A stretch of DNA of 64,000 nt, taken from contig CM053166.1 in assembly GCA_028571685.1 (NCBI GenBank), forward strand, positions 65,372,111-65,436,110, read 5' to 3'. The notes under the pieces are model-generated. The model saw nothing but the letters and a program-made list of their open reading frames with translations. It had not been told where the DNA came from and did no database searches. The position numbers were made by a program, and so were the translations under genes. The DNA comes from Heterohyrax brucei (lineage: Eukaryota; Chordata; Mammalia; Hyracoidea; Procaviidae). Each line of letters opens with the position of its first letter. Within the stretch, counting starts at the first letter, position 1. Shown one piece after another: positions 1 to 12,337 of the stretch.

Positions 1-361
1 CCTGGTTTTTAAGATCCCAGATGTAAATCACCAATACAGGGTCCAGAGGACTCACTTAGCAATAGGCTAATTATGCCATTTGACCATGATGTCCCCCAAA
101 AGCATGGTCCCCAGGACCTCCCTCCCCCTCCTCCCACCTGCCCCACTACTCTATCCTTGCAATATTGGGTTGAGATTAGAAGAGCTTTCAGTTTATGGTG
201 AAGTCCAGTTAAGTTGATCTACTTTCTACTGTGTGCTGTCAGTGCTTTCACCTAAACAAATTTCTATGGACTATCTAATCTGTGACCAACCTTCGCCCTC
301 CCTCCCCACTCTTGTAGCTGTCATAGTCTTTTCTTCTGTACGTAAGTCTGTTTTTAAGTCC

Positions 362-3300
362 TTATAGCAAGGATCTCATACAATATTTTTCCTTCTACTG
401 CTGACTCATTTCACTCAGCATAATGTCTTCCAATTGAAACCAGCTTTTGAGATGTTTCCTAAAATCGTCATTGATCTTTATCATTGCATAGTGTTCCACT
501 GAGTATATGGACCATAGTTTCCTTATCCATTCATCTGTTGATGGGCATCTAGGTGGATTCTATCTTTTTGCTATTGTGGGCTGTGCTGCAATAAACATTT
601 GTGTACATGTATCTGTTTGTGTGACAGCTTTTGTTTCTGTAAGCTATATTCCAAGCAACGGGATTACTGGATCAAATGGTGCATCTATTTCCAGCTTTTG
701 AAGGAAGTGCCCAATTGCTTTCGAAAGAGGTTGTACCATTTTGTAGTCCCACCAGCTGTGTAGGACAGTTCCCATCTCTCCACAGCCTCTCCAGCATTTG
801 TTGTTTTGTGTTTTTTGGATTATGGCCAACCTTGGTGGGATGAGATGGTATCTCATTGTAGTTTTGATGTGGATTTCTCTGATAGCTAATGATCTTAAGC
901 ATTTCCTCACGTGTCTTTTGGCTACCTGGATGTCCTCATTGGTGAACTGTCTGTCCATCTCCTTTACCCATTGCTTAATTGGGTTATTTACCTTTTTCTT
1001 GTTGATATTTTGCAGAACCTTGTAGTTTACAGAGATCAGACATCGGTCCAACATGTAGTTGCCAAATATTTTTTCCCATTCTGTAGGTGGTCTTCTAAAT
1101 CTTTTGATAACATCTTTGGATGAGCAAAAGTGTTTGATTCTTCTAGCTGTTCCCATTTATCTATTTTCTCTTCTGTGATTGTGCTTTGTTTGTCAGATTT
1201 TGAAGTGTTTCTAAGCTGTTGTCGTGGGATGACATGTGTCCCCCCAGAAATAGGTGTAGCCACGTGGCTGGGCCATGATTCTCAGTATCTTGTGACTGTC
1301 CTCCATTTTGTGGTTGTCCTATGCTGTATGTTAAAGATTAGGGTGGCACTGTAAATCCCTTTATAAGATCATCTCCCTGCTCCACTGTAAAGGGAGTTTC
1401 CCTGGAATATGGCTTGCCCCACCCTTAATCCTTTCATCCTGCAAGAGATAAAAGGAAAGAGAAGCAAGCAAAGAATTGGGAACCTTGTACCATCAAGAAA
1501 GCAGCACTGGGAGAAGAGCACGTCCTTCAGACCTGAGGTTCCTGTGACAAGATGCTCCTTGGACAAAGACTGATGCAATACCAAACTTTCCTCCAGAGCC
1601 CACAAGGGAAAAACCTTCCCTTGGAGCGGACACCCTGAATATGGGCTTGTAGCCTACTGGACTGTGTAAGAATAAATCTTCCTTTGTTAAAGCCATCCAC
1701 TCTGTGGTATTTCTGTTAGAGCAGCCCTAGCTGACTAAAACAGCTATGTATTAGCACTCCCATTGTTGAACCTATTTTTTCTTCCATGATCTTTATCATT
1801 TTAGGTTGGTGTTTAGGTCTTTGATCCATTTTGAGTTAGTTTTTGCGTCAGGTGTGAGATATGGGTCTTGTTTCATTTTTTTGCAGATGGATATCAAATC
1901 TGGCCAGCACCATTTGTTAAAGAGAAGGTTTTGACCCCAGGTTACGATCTTAGGGCCTTTGTCAAATATCAACTGTTTGTAAGAGGATAGTAGCGTCACT
2001 GGGGTCTCAACTCTGTTCCATTGGTCTGTATGTCTCTTTTTGTACCAGTACCAGGTTGTTTTGACTGCTGTGAATGTAATAGTTTCTAAGGTCGGGTAGT
2101 GTAAGGCCTTCCACTGTTTTCCTCTTCTTCAGTAGTGCTCGATTTATCCGGTTTTTTTTGTCCCCTTTCCAAAGTTGGAACAGCAACTTGCATTGAGATT
2201 GCATTGTATACATAAATCTCTTTCGGTAAAGCAGCCGTTTTCACAATGTTAAGTCTTCCTATTCATCAGCAGGGTAGGTTTCTCCATTTATGTAAGTCTC
2301 TTTTGGTTTCTTGCAGTCAGGTCTTGTAGTTCTCTCTGCACAAATGTCTTATTTCTCTAGCTGGATTTATTCCCAGGTATTTTATCTTCTTGGGGGCTAT
2401 AGTAAATGGTTCTGATTTGGTGATTTCTTCTTTGATGATCTCTTTGTTGGTATAAAGGAATCCTACTGATTTACTTATGTTTATCTTATATCCTGATACT
2501 TTGCTATACTCTTCTATTAGTTCCAGTAGTTAACTTAGGGATACTTTAAGGTTCTTTGCATATACGATTATATCACCCGCAAATACGGAGATTTTTACTT
2601 CTTTGCTGATGTGGATGCCCTTTATCTCTTTGTCTTGTCTAATTACTCTGGCTAGAACCTTTAGTACAATGTTGAATAGAAGTGGTGAGAGTGGGCATCC
2701 TCGCCTAGTTCCTGTTCTCAAGGGGAATTCTTTCAGTCTGTCTCCATTCAGGATGATGTAGGCAGTTGGCTTTGTGTGGACACCCTTTATTGTGTTCAGA
2801 AGATTCCCCTCTTTTCGTAGCTTGCTGAGAGTTTTTAGCATGAATCAGTGTGGGACTTTGTCGAATGTCTTTTCTGCATCAATTGACAAATCAGGTGATT
2901 CTTACCCTTTGTGTTATCTATGATTGACCACATATTTTTTCTGATGTTGAACCAACCTTGCATTCCTGGTATGAATCCAACTGGGTCATGATGAAATAGT
3001 TTTTGTTATGTTTCTGAATTCTATTGGCTAGGATTTTGTTGAAGATTTTTGCATCTAGGTTCATGAATGATATTGGTCTGTAATTTTTTTTTTTTTTTTT
3101 TTTAGTGGGATCATTCCAGGGCTTTGGTATCAGGGTTATGCTGGCTTCATAGAATGAATTTGGGAGTATTCCATATCTTTCTATGCTGTGCAATAGCCTC
3201 AGTAGTATTGGAGTTAACTCCTCTCCACAAGATTGGTAGAATTCTCCAGTGAAGCCATCCAGGCCAGGACTTTTTTTGGTTGGTAGTTTTTTTGATTAAT

Positions 3301-4625
3301 TTTTCAATCTTTGCTGTTGTGATAGGATTATTAAGTTGTTCTACTTCTCCTTGTAATAATATTGATAGGTGATTTCCTCTGGGTTTTGAAATCTGTTAGA
3401 GTACTCTGTTTCATAGTATTCTGTATGATATTTTTTATCTTAGGTCTGTTGTGACATCTCCCATTTCATTTCTTATTTGGGTTATTTGTTCACTCTCCTG
3501 CTTTTCTTTTGTAATTTTAGCCAATAGTTTATCAATTTTGTTGATCTTTTCAGAGAACCAGCTTTTGGTTCTGTTAATTTTTTAGTTGTTCTTCTGTTCT
3601 CTAATTCTCTTAGTTCTGCTCTAACCCTTTTCATCTGTTTTCTTCTGGTGCCTGAGGGGTTCCTCTGATGCTCTTTCTACTTGTTCAAGCTGTAGGGTTA
3701 ATTCTTTGGGTCCTTTCTTCATTCCAGATATGAGATAAATTGATCCCTGAGCACTGCTTTTCCTGTATCCCATAGATTCTGGTAAGATGTGTTTTCACTC
3801 TCATTTGATTCCATGAATTTCTTTATTTCATCCTTCATTTCTTCTATAACCCATGGATTTTTTAGCAAAGTGTTGTTCAGTATCCATGAGTTACAATTTC
3901 TACCTATTTTTTTTCTGCTATTGATTTCAACTTTTATGGCTTTACGGTCTGAGAAGATGCTTTGCAATAATTCAGTGGTTTGGATTTTGTTGAGACTTGC
4001 TTCATTTCCTAACACATGGTCTATCCTGGAAAATGTTCCAAGTACATTGGAGAAGAAGGTGTACTTATCTGTCAATTGACAAAAAGTTCTGTGTATGTTG
4101 ATGAGGTCTAATTGGTTAATTGTCACAATGTGATCTTCTGTATTGTTACTCAGCTTTTTCCCATATGATCTGTCCATTACTGGAAATGGAGTGTTGAAGT
4201 CTCCAACTATTACTGTGGAGTGACCTATTTCGTTTTTAAATGTAGTCAGTGTTTGTTCTATGTATTTAGATGCTTTAGTATTGGGTGTGTAAATAGTATT
4301 GTTATATCCTGCTTATGTATTGAAACTTTCAACAATAGTGACCTTTCTTGTCCATGATGGTGGATTTAATATTAAAGTCTATTTTATCCGAAATTAGTAT
4401 TGCCACTCCTCCTCTTCTTTGTATGTTGTTAGCTTGATATATGTTTTTCCATCCTGTGGTTTTCAGTTTGTCCATATTTTTTAGTCTAAAGTGTGTTTCT
4501 TGTAAGCAACATATGGAAATATTGTGTTTTTTGATCCAAGTTGCTATTCTTTGCCTCTTTAATGGAGCATTCAATCCATTTACATTCAGTGTTGTTACTG
4601 ATAGGTATGTTTTCAATTCTGTCAT
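362..4625 (-). pseudogene. L1-A ORF2 (endonuclease/reverse transcriptase), decayed
   Basis: ORF2 encodes the endonuclease (EN) and reverse transcriptase (RT) for target-primed reverse transcription. The start is the ATG at 4625, followed by an EN N-terminus with NVNGLNAPLKRQRIATWIKK and the LQETH motif. An EN block around 3719-4177 has FSRIDHVLG, but the catalytic SDH reads SDR. The RT block at 2530-2841 keeps [10 protein letters not shown] but its catalytic FADD reads FAGD (2572-2583). The C-terminal Cys/His motif reads CWRGCG..LHSWWDY, so the last Cys is lost. A poly(T) run near 3090, stops, frameshifts and the LTR insertion break the frame into many pieces. Two independent catalytic losses mean this copy is dead. 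Confidence 0.93.
1220..1742 (+). mobile_element. Solo LTR, ERVL-MaLR-like, inserted in L1-A ORF2
   Basis: It begins TGTCGTGGGATG and ends GACTAAAACA, with imperfect 5-bp duplications GCTGT (1215-1219) and GCTAT (1743-1747). Its end closely matches the complement of the start of the minus-strand LTRs at 9668 and 13450, and its start resembles the partial LTR at 63955. An AATAAA lies near 1671. The uninterrupted L1 sequence near 46600 shows where the insertion occurred. TG...CA ends and a 5-bp TSD fit ERVL/MaLR LTRs; the exact subfamily is not assigned. Confidence 0.8.
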
Positions 4626-4640
4626 TTGGGTGCCTTTATT
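4459..4640 (-). promoter_or_regulatory. L1-A start region of ORF2 with ATGA overlap
   Basis: On the minus strand the ORF2 start reads AAATGACAG. The TGA that closes an upstream open frame overlaps the ORF2 ATG (ATGA, around 4623-4626). The same arrangement is found in L1-E at about 49535. Stop-start overlaps of this kind can support reinitiation; that role is inferred here. Confidence 0.5.
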
Positions 4641-4800
4641 TTTGTGTTATTGATGTTTTCTTCATTCCTCTTAATATTCTGTTCTGGGTCATTTTTCTTT
4701 ATGGGTATACTTTTCATCTTTTTCAGTGTTGGTTTTGTGTTTGTTGAGACTCCTGTATTATGTTTCTTGTTTTGATATTTCACATTGTTAGTTTACTTTG
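4626..4800 (-). other. Inter-ORF open frame of L1-A
   Basis: Between ORF1 and ORF2 one frame stays open for at least 50 codons and encodes a Lys/Asn-rich peptide including HNTGVSTNTKPTLKKMK and DPEQNIK. Related peptides occur at the same place in L1-D (40960-41214) and L1-E (49534-49719); the L1-C copy is broken by a stop. It is not a known L1 protein. It may be chance openness of an A-rich spacer kept by recent common ancestry. Confidence 0.45.
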
Positions 4801-5063
4801 TAGCTGCCTCTTTGATCCCCTTTAATGTCCTATGTTTAAATCAATCTTTAACTTCTGTAAATATTAATTTCCTCTCCATCTGAAAGGGTTATATCTACTG
4901 TAATATATCCCCCTTTATCACGTGCTGATGTCATAGTTTTAAAGTTAAGATCAATGGTTCCCTACTTTTAATATTTTAGTTCGATTAAACTTAGTGACTT
5001 CCCTTACTGAGTAGGTGTCTGGATGCTGTGTCCTGCATTGCATCCTTAAGTATAATTTTGATG

Positions 5064-5983
5064 TTATTGTTTTTCTACACATAGAGCTTCTTTCAGTATT
5101 TCTTGTAGTTTTGGTTTGACTTTTGCAAAGTCTCTAAGCTTTTGTTTATCTGTGAATGTCTTATTTTCACCATCATATTTAAGAGACAATTTTGCAGGAT
5201 ATATAATTCTTGGTTGGAAGTTTTTCTCCTTCAAGGATTTGTATGTGTCATCCCACTGTCTTCTTGTCAACATGGTTACTTCCAAGAAGAAAGGCAAAAG
5301 CCTGTAGGGCTTCCCTTTTATGTTAGTTTTGCTTGAAGCCTCATTGCCTTTAAGAGGCTCTCTTTATGTTTCATTTTATTAAAAGCCAGCCAAGTGCCAT
5401 AAGCCTGATTATAATATATGGCTTGGTGTCTTTCTTTTGGGGTCTGGCTTTTGTGGCATTCGATAATTATCTCGGAAATCTATGTTCTCTTCTTTCATGA
5501 TTTCAGGGAAGTTTTCTGTTAACAACTCTTCAACAATTCTCTCTGTTTGTTCTGCTATCCCTCCCTGTTTGGGAACTCCAATTATTTGTAGATTATTCCT
5601 CTTGATAGAGTCCCACATGTGTCTTAATTTTTCTTGTTTCTTTTATCTGATTTCTCCTCATAAATGCTGGTGTCAGTTGCTTTATCCTCAAGCTCACTAA
5701 TTCTGTATTCTGTTTCCTGAATCCTGCTCTTTTGGCTTTGGATTGAATTGTCTAATTCTGTAATTTTATTATTGATCTGCTGGATTTCAGATTATTGATG
5801 TTCTAGCATCAATATAAGTAAGTTCATATAACTTACTTTTCATTTTGTTCTGTTTCATTTCATTTAATCTCTAGAAGAGCTCTATGCATAATTCTTTCAT
5901 ATTCTACTTCTGATTATTTCAGAAAGGCTTTGTCATCTGGGAAGTTTTTTGATTTTTTGTTTTGGGAGTTTTTCTGGAGCCAT
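5064..5983 (-). pseudogene. L1-A ORF1 (RNA-binding nucleic-acid chaperone), broken
   Basis: ORF1p is a trimeric RNA-binding protein that packages L1 RNA in the cytoplasm. The likely ATG is at 5983-5981, giving about 306 codons, a normal size. A middle block (5409-5618) includes PQKPDPKRKTP, and the C-terminal block (5064-5297) includes RRQWDDTYKSLKEKNFQPRI and KTFTDKQKLRDF, typical of the L1 ORF1 C-terminal domain. The frame is disrupted in the coiled-coil half and between the two blocks. Confidence 0.88.
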
Positions 5984-7435
5984 GGTTGTCTGCTTCTTTA
6001 AATGCATAGATATTAACTGTTGTCTTCATACCATCAATAAACTGTTCAGTTTCTCTGGTGTTACATCAATGGGCGCTGTGGAGGAGTTCTAAGAAGGAAG
6101 TAAGGGCACTGCTAGATTTAGTGGCCAGCTGCCGCTGCACTTTCTAGCCATAGCTGACTTATGTATAGCTTCTCTGGCAATTTATATGCTGTGAAGCCCT
6201 GTGCTGCTCTTTGGCTTAGTGGCTGGCCCCAGCTGGGCCATAGGGGTCTCATGCCCCATTTCCTGGTTGCTAAAGATGGCAAGCTACTGTGCCAGTGTTC
6301 TGTCATCACAGCAGTTGAGACTATGGTGTAGCTGAGGGAAGGGAGGAGAGAAGGATGCCACTACACTCAGCTGCCTGGAACTGCTGCATTCTCTAGATGT
6401 GTTTGTCTTAAAACTACTTTTCTTCTGAGGGGGCACTGTCCAGCAGTCATCATAAGCAGTTGAGCCCTCAAAGGTGGTAGGCCCCATCCCCTGGCTGGCA
6501 AAGATAGCACCCCACTTATGGAGTGTCTGGGGGGCTTTCAGCCAATGCTATGATGTGGCTCAGTGAAGGGTGGTGGAAGTGGCACCACCACACTGAGGCT
6601 CCAGTCACCGTTGCATGCTCTAGCTGCCTTTCTACTGAGAGTGGCATTGACCAGCAGCCAGCACCTGAAAGCAGCTGGGCCCTCAAAGGTGGCAGTACCT
6701 GCCTCCTGGCTGACAGAGACAGCACATTGTTGGCTGTATGATGTGGCTTAAGGAGGGGAGAAGTTAGGGCACTGTCACACTTGGCCACCAGCCCCCATTA
6801 TGATCCCTAGGTTTGCTCATCTTAAAAATTGTTTTTCTGCTGGGAGAAGCACTATTCAGATAGGCACTGTTGCTCAGCATGGGAATTATCCCCAGGTGAG
6901 ATCTCAGGCATGACTAACTCTGCCTCTCAATTGAACAAGGTGGTGTTCCATCTGAGCCACCTTTCCTGCACTGAGTCAGCAGTATCTGTGGTGCAGCTCA
7001 GAGGAGAGATGTGGGAGGGCCACTGACATCCTCTGTCAGCAGCCACAGATGAGTTCCTAGATGAGGTTGACCCAAGCACAATCTCTCTGCTGCAGGATAT
7101 GCTGTTTACTTAAGGACTGAAGTTCAGCATAGTAGCCAGCTTGTGCTAGGCTCAGCAGTCCCAGTTCCAGCCTCCCGGTTAAGAAATGAAGTGGCCATAC
7201 CTGTAATCCTCTCAAACGATGTGCCAGCAGAAGCAGGACTCAGTGTAGCACTGCGTTGCCTCTGACAGAGGTAGTTTCCCTCTTCCTGTCAACCAGGACA
7301 ATCTCACAACTCTACACCAGATCTTGGGTCTCCCAGAATGTGCACACTGCTCCATTCAGTTATTTTTCCAGGCCTTAGTTCTCAGAGGGAATTGAGGAGG
7401 TATGTGTCTACACTGTCATCTTGGCCCTGCCTCCC
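5984..7435 (-). promoter_or_regulatory. L1-A 5' UTR with repeated units
   Basis: This is the promoter-bearing 5' UTR. A degenerate unit that begins near TATGRTGTGGCT and contains GAGG/GAAGGG and a GCACTGTCCAGCAG-like stretch recurs at about 6322, 6549, 6737 and 6983 (steps of about 227, 188 and 246 bp). The same phasing is seen in L1-C and L1-E. The start carries an AAGATG motif resembling the YY1 site known at human L1 starts. Confidence 0.7.
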
Positions 7436-9283
7436 AGTTATTCCTCTTGATACAGTCTCACATAATTGTTAGGGCTTCTTCGTTTTTGAAAATTGTTTTA
7501 TCTGATTTTTCCTCTAATATGTTGGTGTCAAGTGCTTTATCTTCAGTTTCACTAATTTGGCTTCTGTTGCTTCAATTTTCCTCCTTTGTCTTTCTATTGA
7601 GTTGTCTAATTCTGAAATTCTTCTGCTTACCTTTTGAATTTGTGTTTGTTTTCTTTCTATGGATTCTTGCACCCTGTTAAATTTGAACTTATTAAGTTCT
7701 TTAATTGCTGTGTCTGTGTCTTTCTTGGTTTGTTATGCATTTTTGTCTGATCTCCTTCCTGATCTCTTGAAGAGTTCTGTATCTTCGTCTTTTGTATTGT
7801 ATATCCAGTAAGTCCAGGAAGTTCTCTTCATCTGGAAGATTTTTTAATTCTTTGTTTTGGGAGCTTGCTGGAGCCATCATGGTCTGCCTCTTTATGTGTT
7901 TTGATATTGATTGTTATCTATGAGCCTTATTTAATGTTTGCTTACTGTGTCCTAGCTTCTAGTTTTGTTTTGACATGCCCAAATAAGCTGGTCTTGTGAG
8001 CTAGTTTGATTACTGGGGACTTTGAAGCTCTAATGTCCTGTCACCAGATGGTTAGAATTGTTACTAGGTATACTAACACAGAAGTCGATTTATTTTTCTT
8101 GCATGAATTCAGCTTGTATGTCTAGGTAGTCAGTCACTGAGTTTGTCATATAGGCTCTCACCTATAGTCCTTGATGGGCAGGTGTGGTTGGTTTAGGCAC
8201 AGGTGGCTGGCTGCTATAGGGGATCATGTGCTGAGCAAAGCAGGGATTTGACTGCTGCCACTGAGTGTCTGTGGAGAAAGTATGTCACTGCTCCCCAGAA
8301 CACATAGGTAGTGGATTTTTCAGCTACAGCATGGATACACAGTGCAGTTGGCTGTAAGGACTGGGTGGCATCATTTATTCTTGGACCCTTATCATGGGTG
8401 GCTAGGTGGCACAGTTGCAGCCACCAGTCCTCAGGCTCCTGATGTTGATAGGGGAGGACTTTGCTTGATACACAGAGTTGTGTCAAGTGTCATGAACCTG
8501 CCTCTCTACCAAATAGCTGAAATAGTCAAGGTTAGACTTCAGGCACATACCTTATTGTGCTGTACTAATAAGGGCTTATGATGTCACAGTGGGTCTACAC
8601 ATGTCTACATGGGGTGAAATGCATTCAAAGTCTGTGGGCCTCTTATCAAGTGCCTGGGCAAACGAACTGTTATTGCCTGTGTTTCCAGCTTAGAGGAGTT
8701 GGCAAATTATTTTTTTCCTCTTTATTAATTTGTTCCCTCTCTGAGGCTTTGAGAATAGCTCAGGATGTGTGGTGGGCTCTACTTCTGGCCTTGGGGACAC
8801 ACCAATCTCTGAAGCTGTCTGGGATCCAGTACAGGGTAGGTAGGGTATATTAAATTGAAGAGAAGTTTTTCATAAAGGGGTATTTTTATCTGTGTGGTAG
8901 GACAGTTGCAAGTTACTTATCTTTTGCCAGTTGAATACAGTTTTTCCCTGATTCTGGAGGTGTGAGTAGACTCTCTGCCTCCCAGACTCTCTTGACGTGG
9001 AAAGCACATCCCAAATGCCATTGCTTCCCTCACCATATTTGTCAGTGAATCTGCCTGCTGGATGCTGATTCCCACTGGGTGAGGTTTGTCAACTCCTTGT
9101 TGCTCCTCAAACATTTCCCTGTGCCCCTCCTGCTCAGTTCAGTCTCTCAGGTTTACATTTGATGTTCAGGGCTCCTAGCTTGTCCTGTATAATTGATTCA
9201 CTTGTTGTTTTTTCAGGTGTTTGTTGTGAGAGAGATCACAGGAAGCATCTGACTATACCACATCATTTTGGCCCCACCTCCTT
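7436..9283 (-). mobile_element. L1-B1: 5' part of an older L1 (ORF1 N-terminus + 5' UTR)
   Basis: Minus-strand L1 that begins abruptly in ORF1. The plus strand shows the diagnostic CTTCTGTTGCTTCAATTTTC and TTGAGTTGTCTAATTCTG of the coiled-coil half. The ORF1 start codon is near 7880. The rest (7881-9283) is 5' UTR ending at CATTTTGGCCCCACCTCC, a decayed L1 start. Its missing 3' part probably lies left of the window, on the far side of L1-A. It is more diverged than L1-A. Confidence 0.75.
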
Positions 9284-9667
9284 GACTGTGTTTTCATTGG
9301 GTTATTTGTCTTCTTGTTGTTGAGGTTTTTCAGTATCTTTTAGATTTTAGAGATTAGACACTGATCAGATTTTTTGTAGCCACTTTTTTTCCCAGTATGT
9401 AGGTTGCCTTTTTTACTCTTGTGGTAAAGTCTTTGGATGAGCACAAATGTTTGATTTTTTAGCAGCTTCTAGTAGTCTAGTTTTTTTTCTTGTGTTTGTG
9501 TATTGTTAGTTATGATTTTTATTGCATTTCTTATGGTTTTTATTCTGTTTATGTCATGTGTTAGGGCTGTTAGCATTGTCCTTATTGTTTCTTTCATGAT
9601 CTTTATCATTTTAGATTTTATATTTAGGTCTTTGACCCATTTCAAGTTAGTTTTTGCGCATAATTTG

Positions 9668-10117
9668 TGTCTTAATCGTCTAGTGCTGATATAACAGAAA
9701 ATCATAAGTAAAATGGCTTTAGCAAAGAGAGATTTATTTTGACAGTAAAGTAGGCTAAGAGTCCAAATTCAGGGTACTAGCTCCAGGGGAAGGCTTTCTC
9801 TGTTGGCTCTGGTGGCAGGTCCTTGTTTGTTGAACTTCCACTGGACTGGGAGCTTCTGAGATGCAGGGACCCCAGGTCCAAAGGATGCACTCTGCTCCTG
9901 GTACTGCTTTCTTAGTTGTATGAGATCCTCAACTCTCTGCTTGCTTCCCTTTCCTTTATGTCCCAAGAGATTTTCTCAAGGAACAATATAATCTTACAGA
10001 TTGAGTCCTGTCCCACCACCACAACTGCTACCCACCCTTCTTCAACATCGTAGAGGAAGGATTTATAACATAAGTTGCTATACACTTTCTTTGGGGGACA
10101 CAATTCAACCTATGACA
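9668..10117 (-). mobile_element. Solo LTR, ERVL-MaLR-like, in L1-B2
   Basis: The plus strand begins TGTCTTAATCGTC and ends CCTATGACA, the complement of an LTR starting TGTCAT and ending AAGACA. The U3/R text matches the LTRs at 1220-1742 and 13450-13945. L1 sequence is continuous on either side. The flanks ATTTG and GTGTG do not give a clean TSD. Confidence 0.78.
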
Positions 10118-12286
10118 GTGTGAGGTATGTTTTTTCTTCTTCATGGTTTTGCTGATGGATATTCAGTTATGCCAGCATCATGTGATAAAGACTGTCTTTC
10201 CCCTATTTCACAGACTTTTGGCCTTTGTCAAATGTCAGCTGCTCATAGGTGAATGAATTTACATCTGGATTCTCAGTTCTGTTCCATTGGTCTATGCATC
10301 TGTTGTTGTACCAGAACCAGGCTGTTTTGACTACTGTAGCTTTATAGTAGGTTATCTGGTCAGGTAGTGAGGAGTCCTCCTACCTTCTACTTCAACAGTG
10401 CTTTACTTATCTGAGGACTCTTCCCTTTCTATATAAAGTTACTTGTTTTCCTATCTCTTTAAAGAATGCTGTTGGTATTTGGATTGAGATTGCTTTGTAT
10501 TTGTTGATTGCTTTGGTTAAAATTGACATTTTGACAAATGTTGAGTCTACCTGCCCATGAGCATGGCATATGTTTCCATTTATGTAGATCTCTTTTGGGT
10601 TCTTGCAGAAATGTTTTTAGTTTCCTCTGTATAGGTCTTTTATGTCTCTGCATAGATTTATTCCTAAGTATTTTGTCTACTTGGGGGTTATTTAATGTAT
10701 GTTTATCTTGCATCCTGCTACCCTGTTGAATTTTTCTATCAGTTACAGTAGTGTTCTCATGGAGTCTTTTGGGTTTACTATATACAGTATTATATCATCC
10801 ATAAAATAGACAGTTTTACTTCTTCATTAACAATTTGGATGTCTTTTACTATTATTATTACTTTTTTTTGTCTTATTGCTGTAGCTAGGACTTCCAGCAC
10901 AGTGTGAAGTGGCTATAAAGGCCATCTTTGTCTTGTTCCTGTTCTCAAGGGAATATTTTCAGCATCTCTCCATTGAGAATGATGTTGGCTGATGATTTTG
11001 CATAGATGCCCTTTATTATGATGAGGAATTTCTCTTCTGTACATATTTTACTGAGTCCTGCCTCACCGTCACCGTTTTTTTTTTTTTCTTTAAGTTAGGA
11101 ATAGGATTGAACTTCATTAAATGCCTTTTCTGTGTCAACTGAGATAATCATGTGATTTTTTGATTTATGTGGTGAATTACATTGGTTGCTTTTTTCAAGG
11201 TGAAACATCCCATTACACTCGGTTCTGGTACTTTTTTTTAAATGTATGATGCTGAATTGCATTGGCTAGTATCTTGTTAAGAATATTTGCATCTATATTC
11301 ATGAGCAATATTGGTCTGTAATTTTCTTTTGTTGTGGTGTCTGCTTGGTTTTGCTTTCAGTGTTATGCCTGCTTCATAGAACGAATTCAAAAGTATTGTC
11401 TCTTTTTCTATGTTCTGAAATAGTTTGACTAGTACTGGTGTGACATCTTTTCTAAATGTTTGCTAGAATTTTCCAGTGAAGCCATCTGGGCCAAGGCTGT
11501 TTTTTGTTGGGAGTTTATTATTATTGTTATCATCTTCTCGATTTCTTCTCTTATGGTCCTGTTCAGATTTTTCAGCATCATTTTGTGTTAGTTTGGTTTA
11601 CCAATTTGTTTCTAGAAATTGATCCATTTCCTCTGCATTTTCAAATTTGTTGGAATATAGTTTTTCATAGCACTCTGTTATGATCTTTTTTGTTTCATCT
11701 TGGTCTGGTGTAATGTCTCTCATTTCTTTTCATATTTGGGTTCTTTACTTCCTCTTCCATTTTTGTCACTGTGGACAGTGGTTTGGCAGTCCTTTTGAAG
11801 AACCAACTATTGGTTTTGTTGATTCTTTCCATTGTTTTTCTGTTCTCTATTTCATTTATTTTTGTTTCATTCATTTATTTTATGTTTATGATATTTATTT
11901 CCTTTTTTTTGGTCTCTTCATTTGTTTGAGCTATGTAGCTAGTGTTTTGATTTTTGTAACTTCTTTTTTGATGGGTGTGTCTATTGGTTAAAATTGATCT
12001 GAGTATTGTTTTTATTATTTACCAAAGGTTTTGGTATGATGTGTTTTCATTCTTATTTGCTTCTAGAAGTTTCTTTTTTTTTTTTTTTAATTCTATTTTT
12101 GACTTCTTCTATTACTAGTGGTTTTTAAGGAGGGTGTGATTCAGCTTCCATGTATTTGGCTTTGTTCCCTTTCTCTTCCTATCATTAATTTCTACCTTGG
12201 TGGTGTTGTGATCAGAGAAGTTGCATTGTATTATCTCAGTGTTTTGGATTTTGCTGAGGGTTGCTTTGTGGCCTAAGACATGGTCT

Positions 12287-12337
12287 ATTCTGGAGAACAT
12301 TCCACGTGTATTTATTCTGGAGAACATTCCACGTGTA
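12287..12337. repeat. 27-bp-period direct duplication in L1-B2 EN
   Basis: The 24-mer starting ATTCTGGAGAACATTCCACG occurs at 12287-12310 and again at 12314-12337. The 27-bp period equals nine codons, so the FSRID-containing peptide is repeated in frame (FSRINTRGMFSRIDH). The other L1 copies have it once. Confidence 0.9.

Larger units (their letters stand above)
1..7435 (-). mobile_element. L1-A: near full-length LINE-1, 3' end cut by window edge
   Basis: Read on the minus strand, this runs 5' UTR, ORF1, inter-ORF spacer, ORF2, 3' UTR. The 5' end is at about 7435, where the plus strand reads CATCTTGGCCCTGCCTCCC, the complement of an L1 start with an AAGATG motif. The first 360 bases are 3' UTR and continue beyond the window, so the poly(A) tail and left TSD cannot be seen. 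It closely resembles L1-C, L1-D and L1-E further right. A 523-bp LTR (1220-1742) interrupts it. At its right edge it abuts the middle of another L1 ORF1 (from 7436), so it probably inserted into that older L1. Confidence 0.93.

Noticed and set aside
3081..3103. Homopolymer T-run in L1-A as an SSR of interest
   Set aside because: An ordinary poly(A)-type expansion within the A-rich strand of a LINE.
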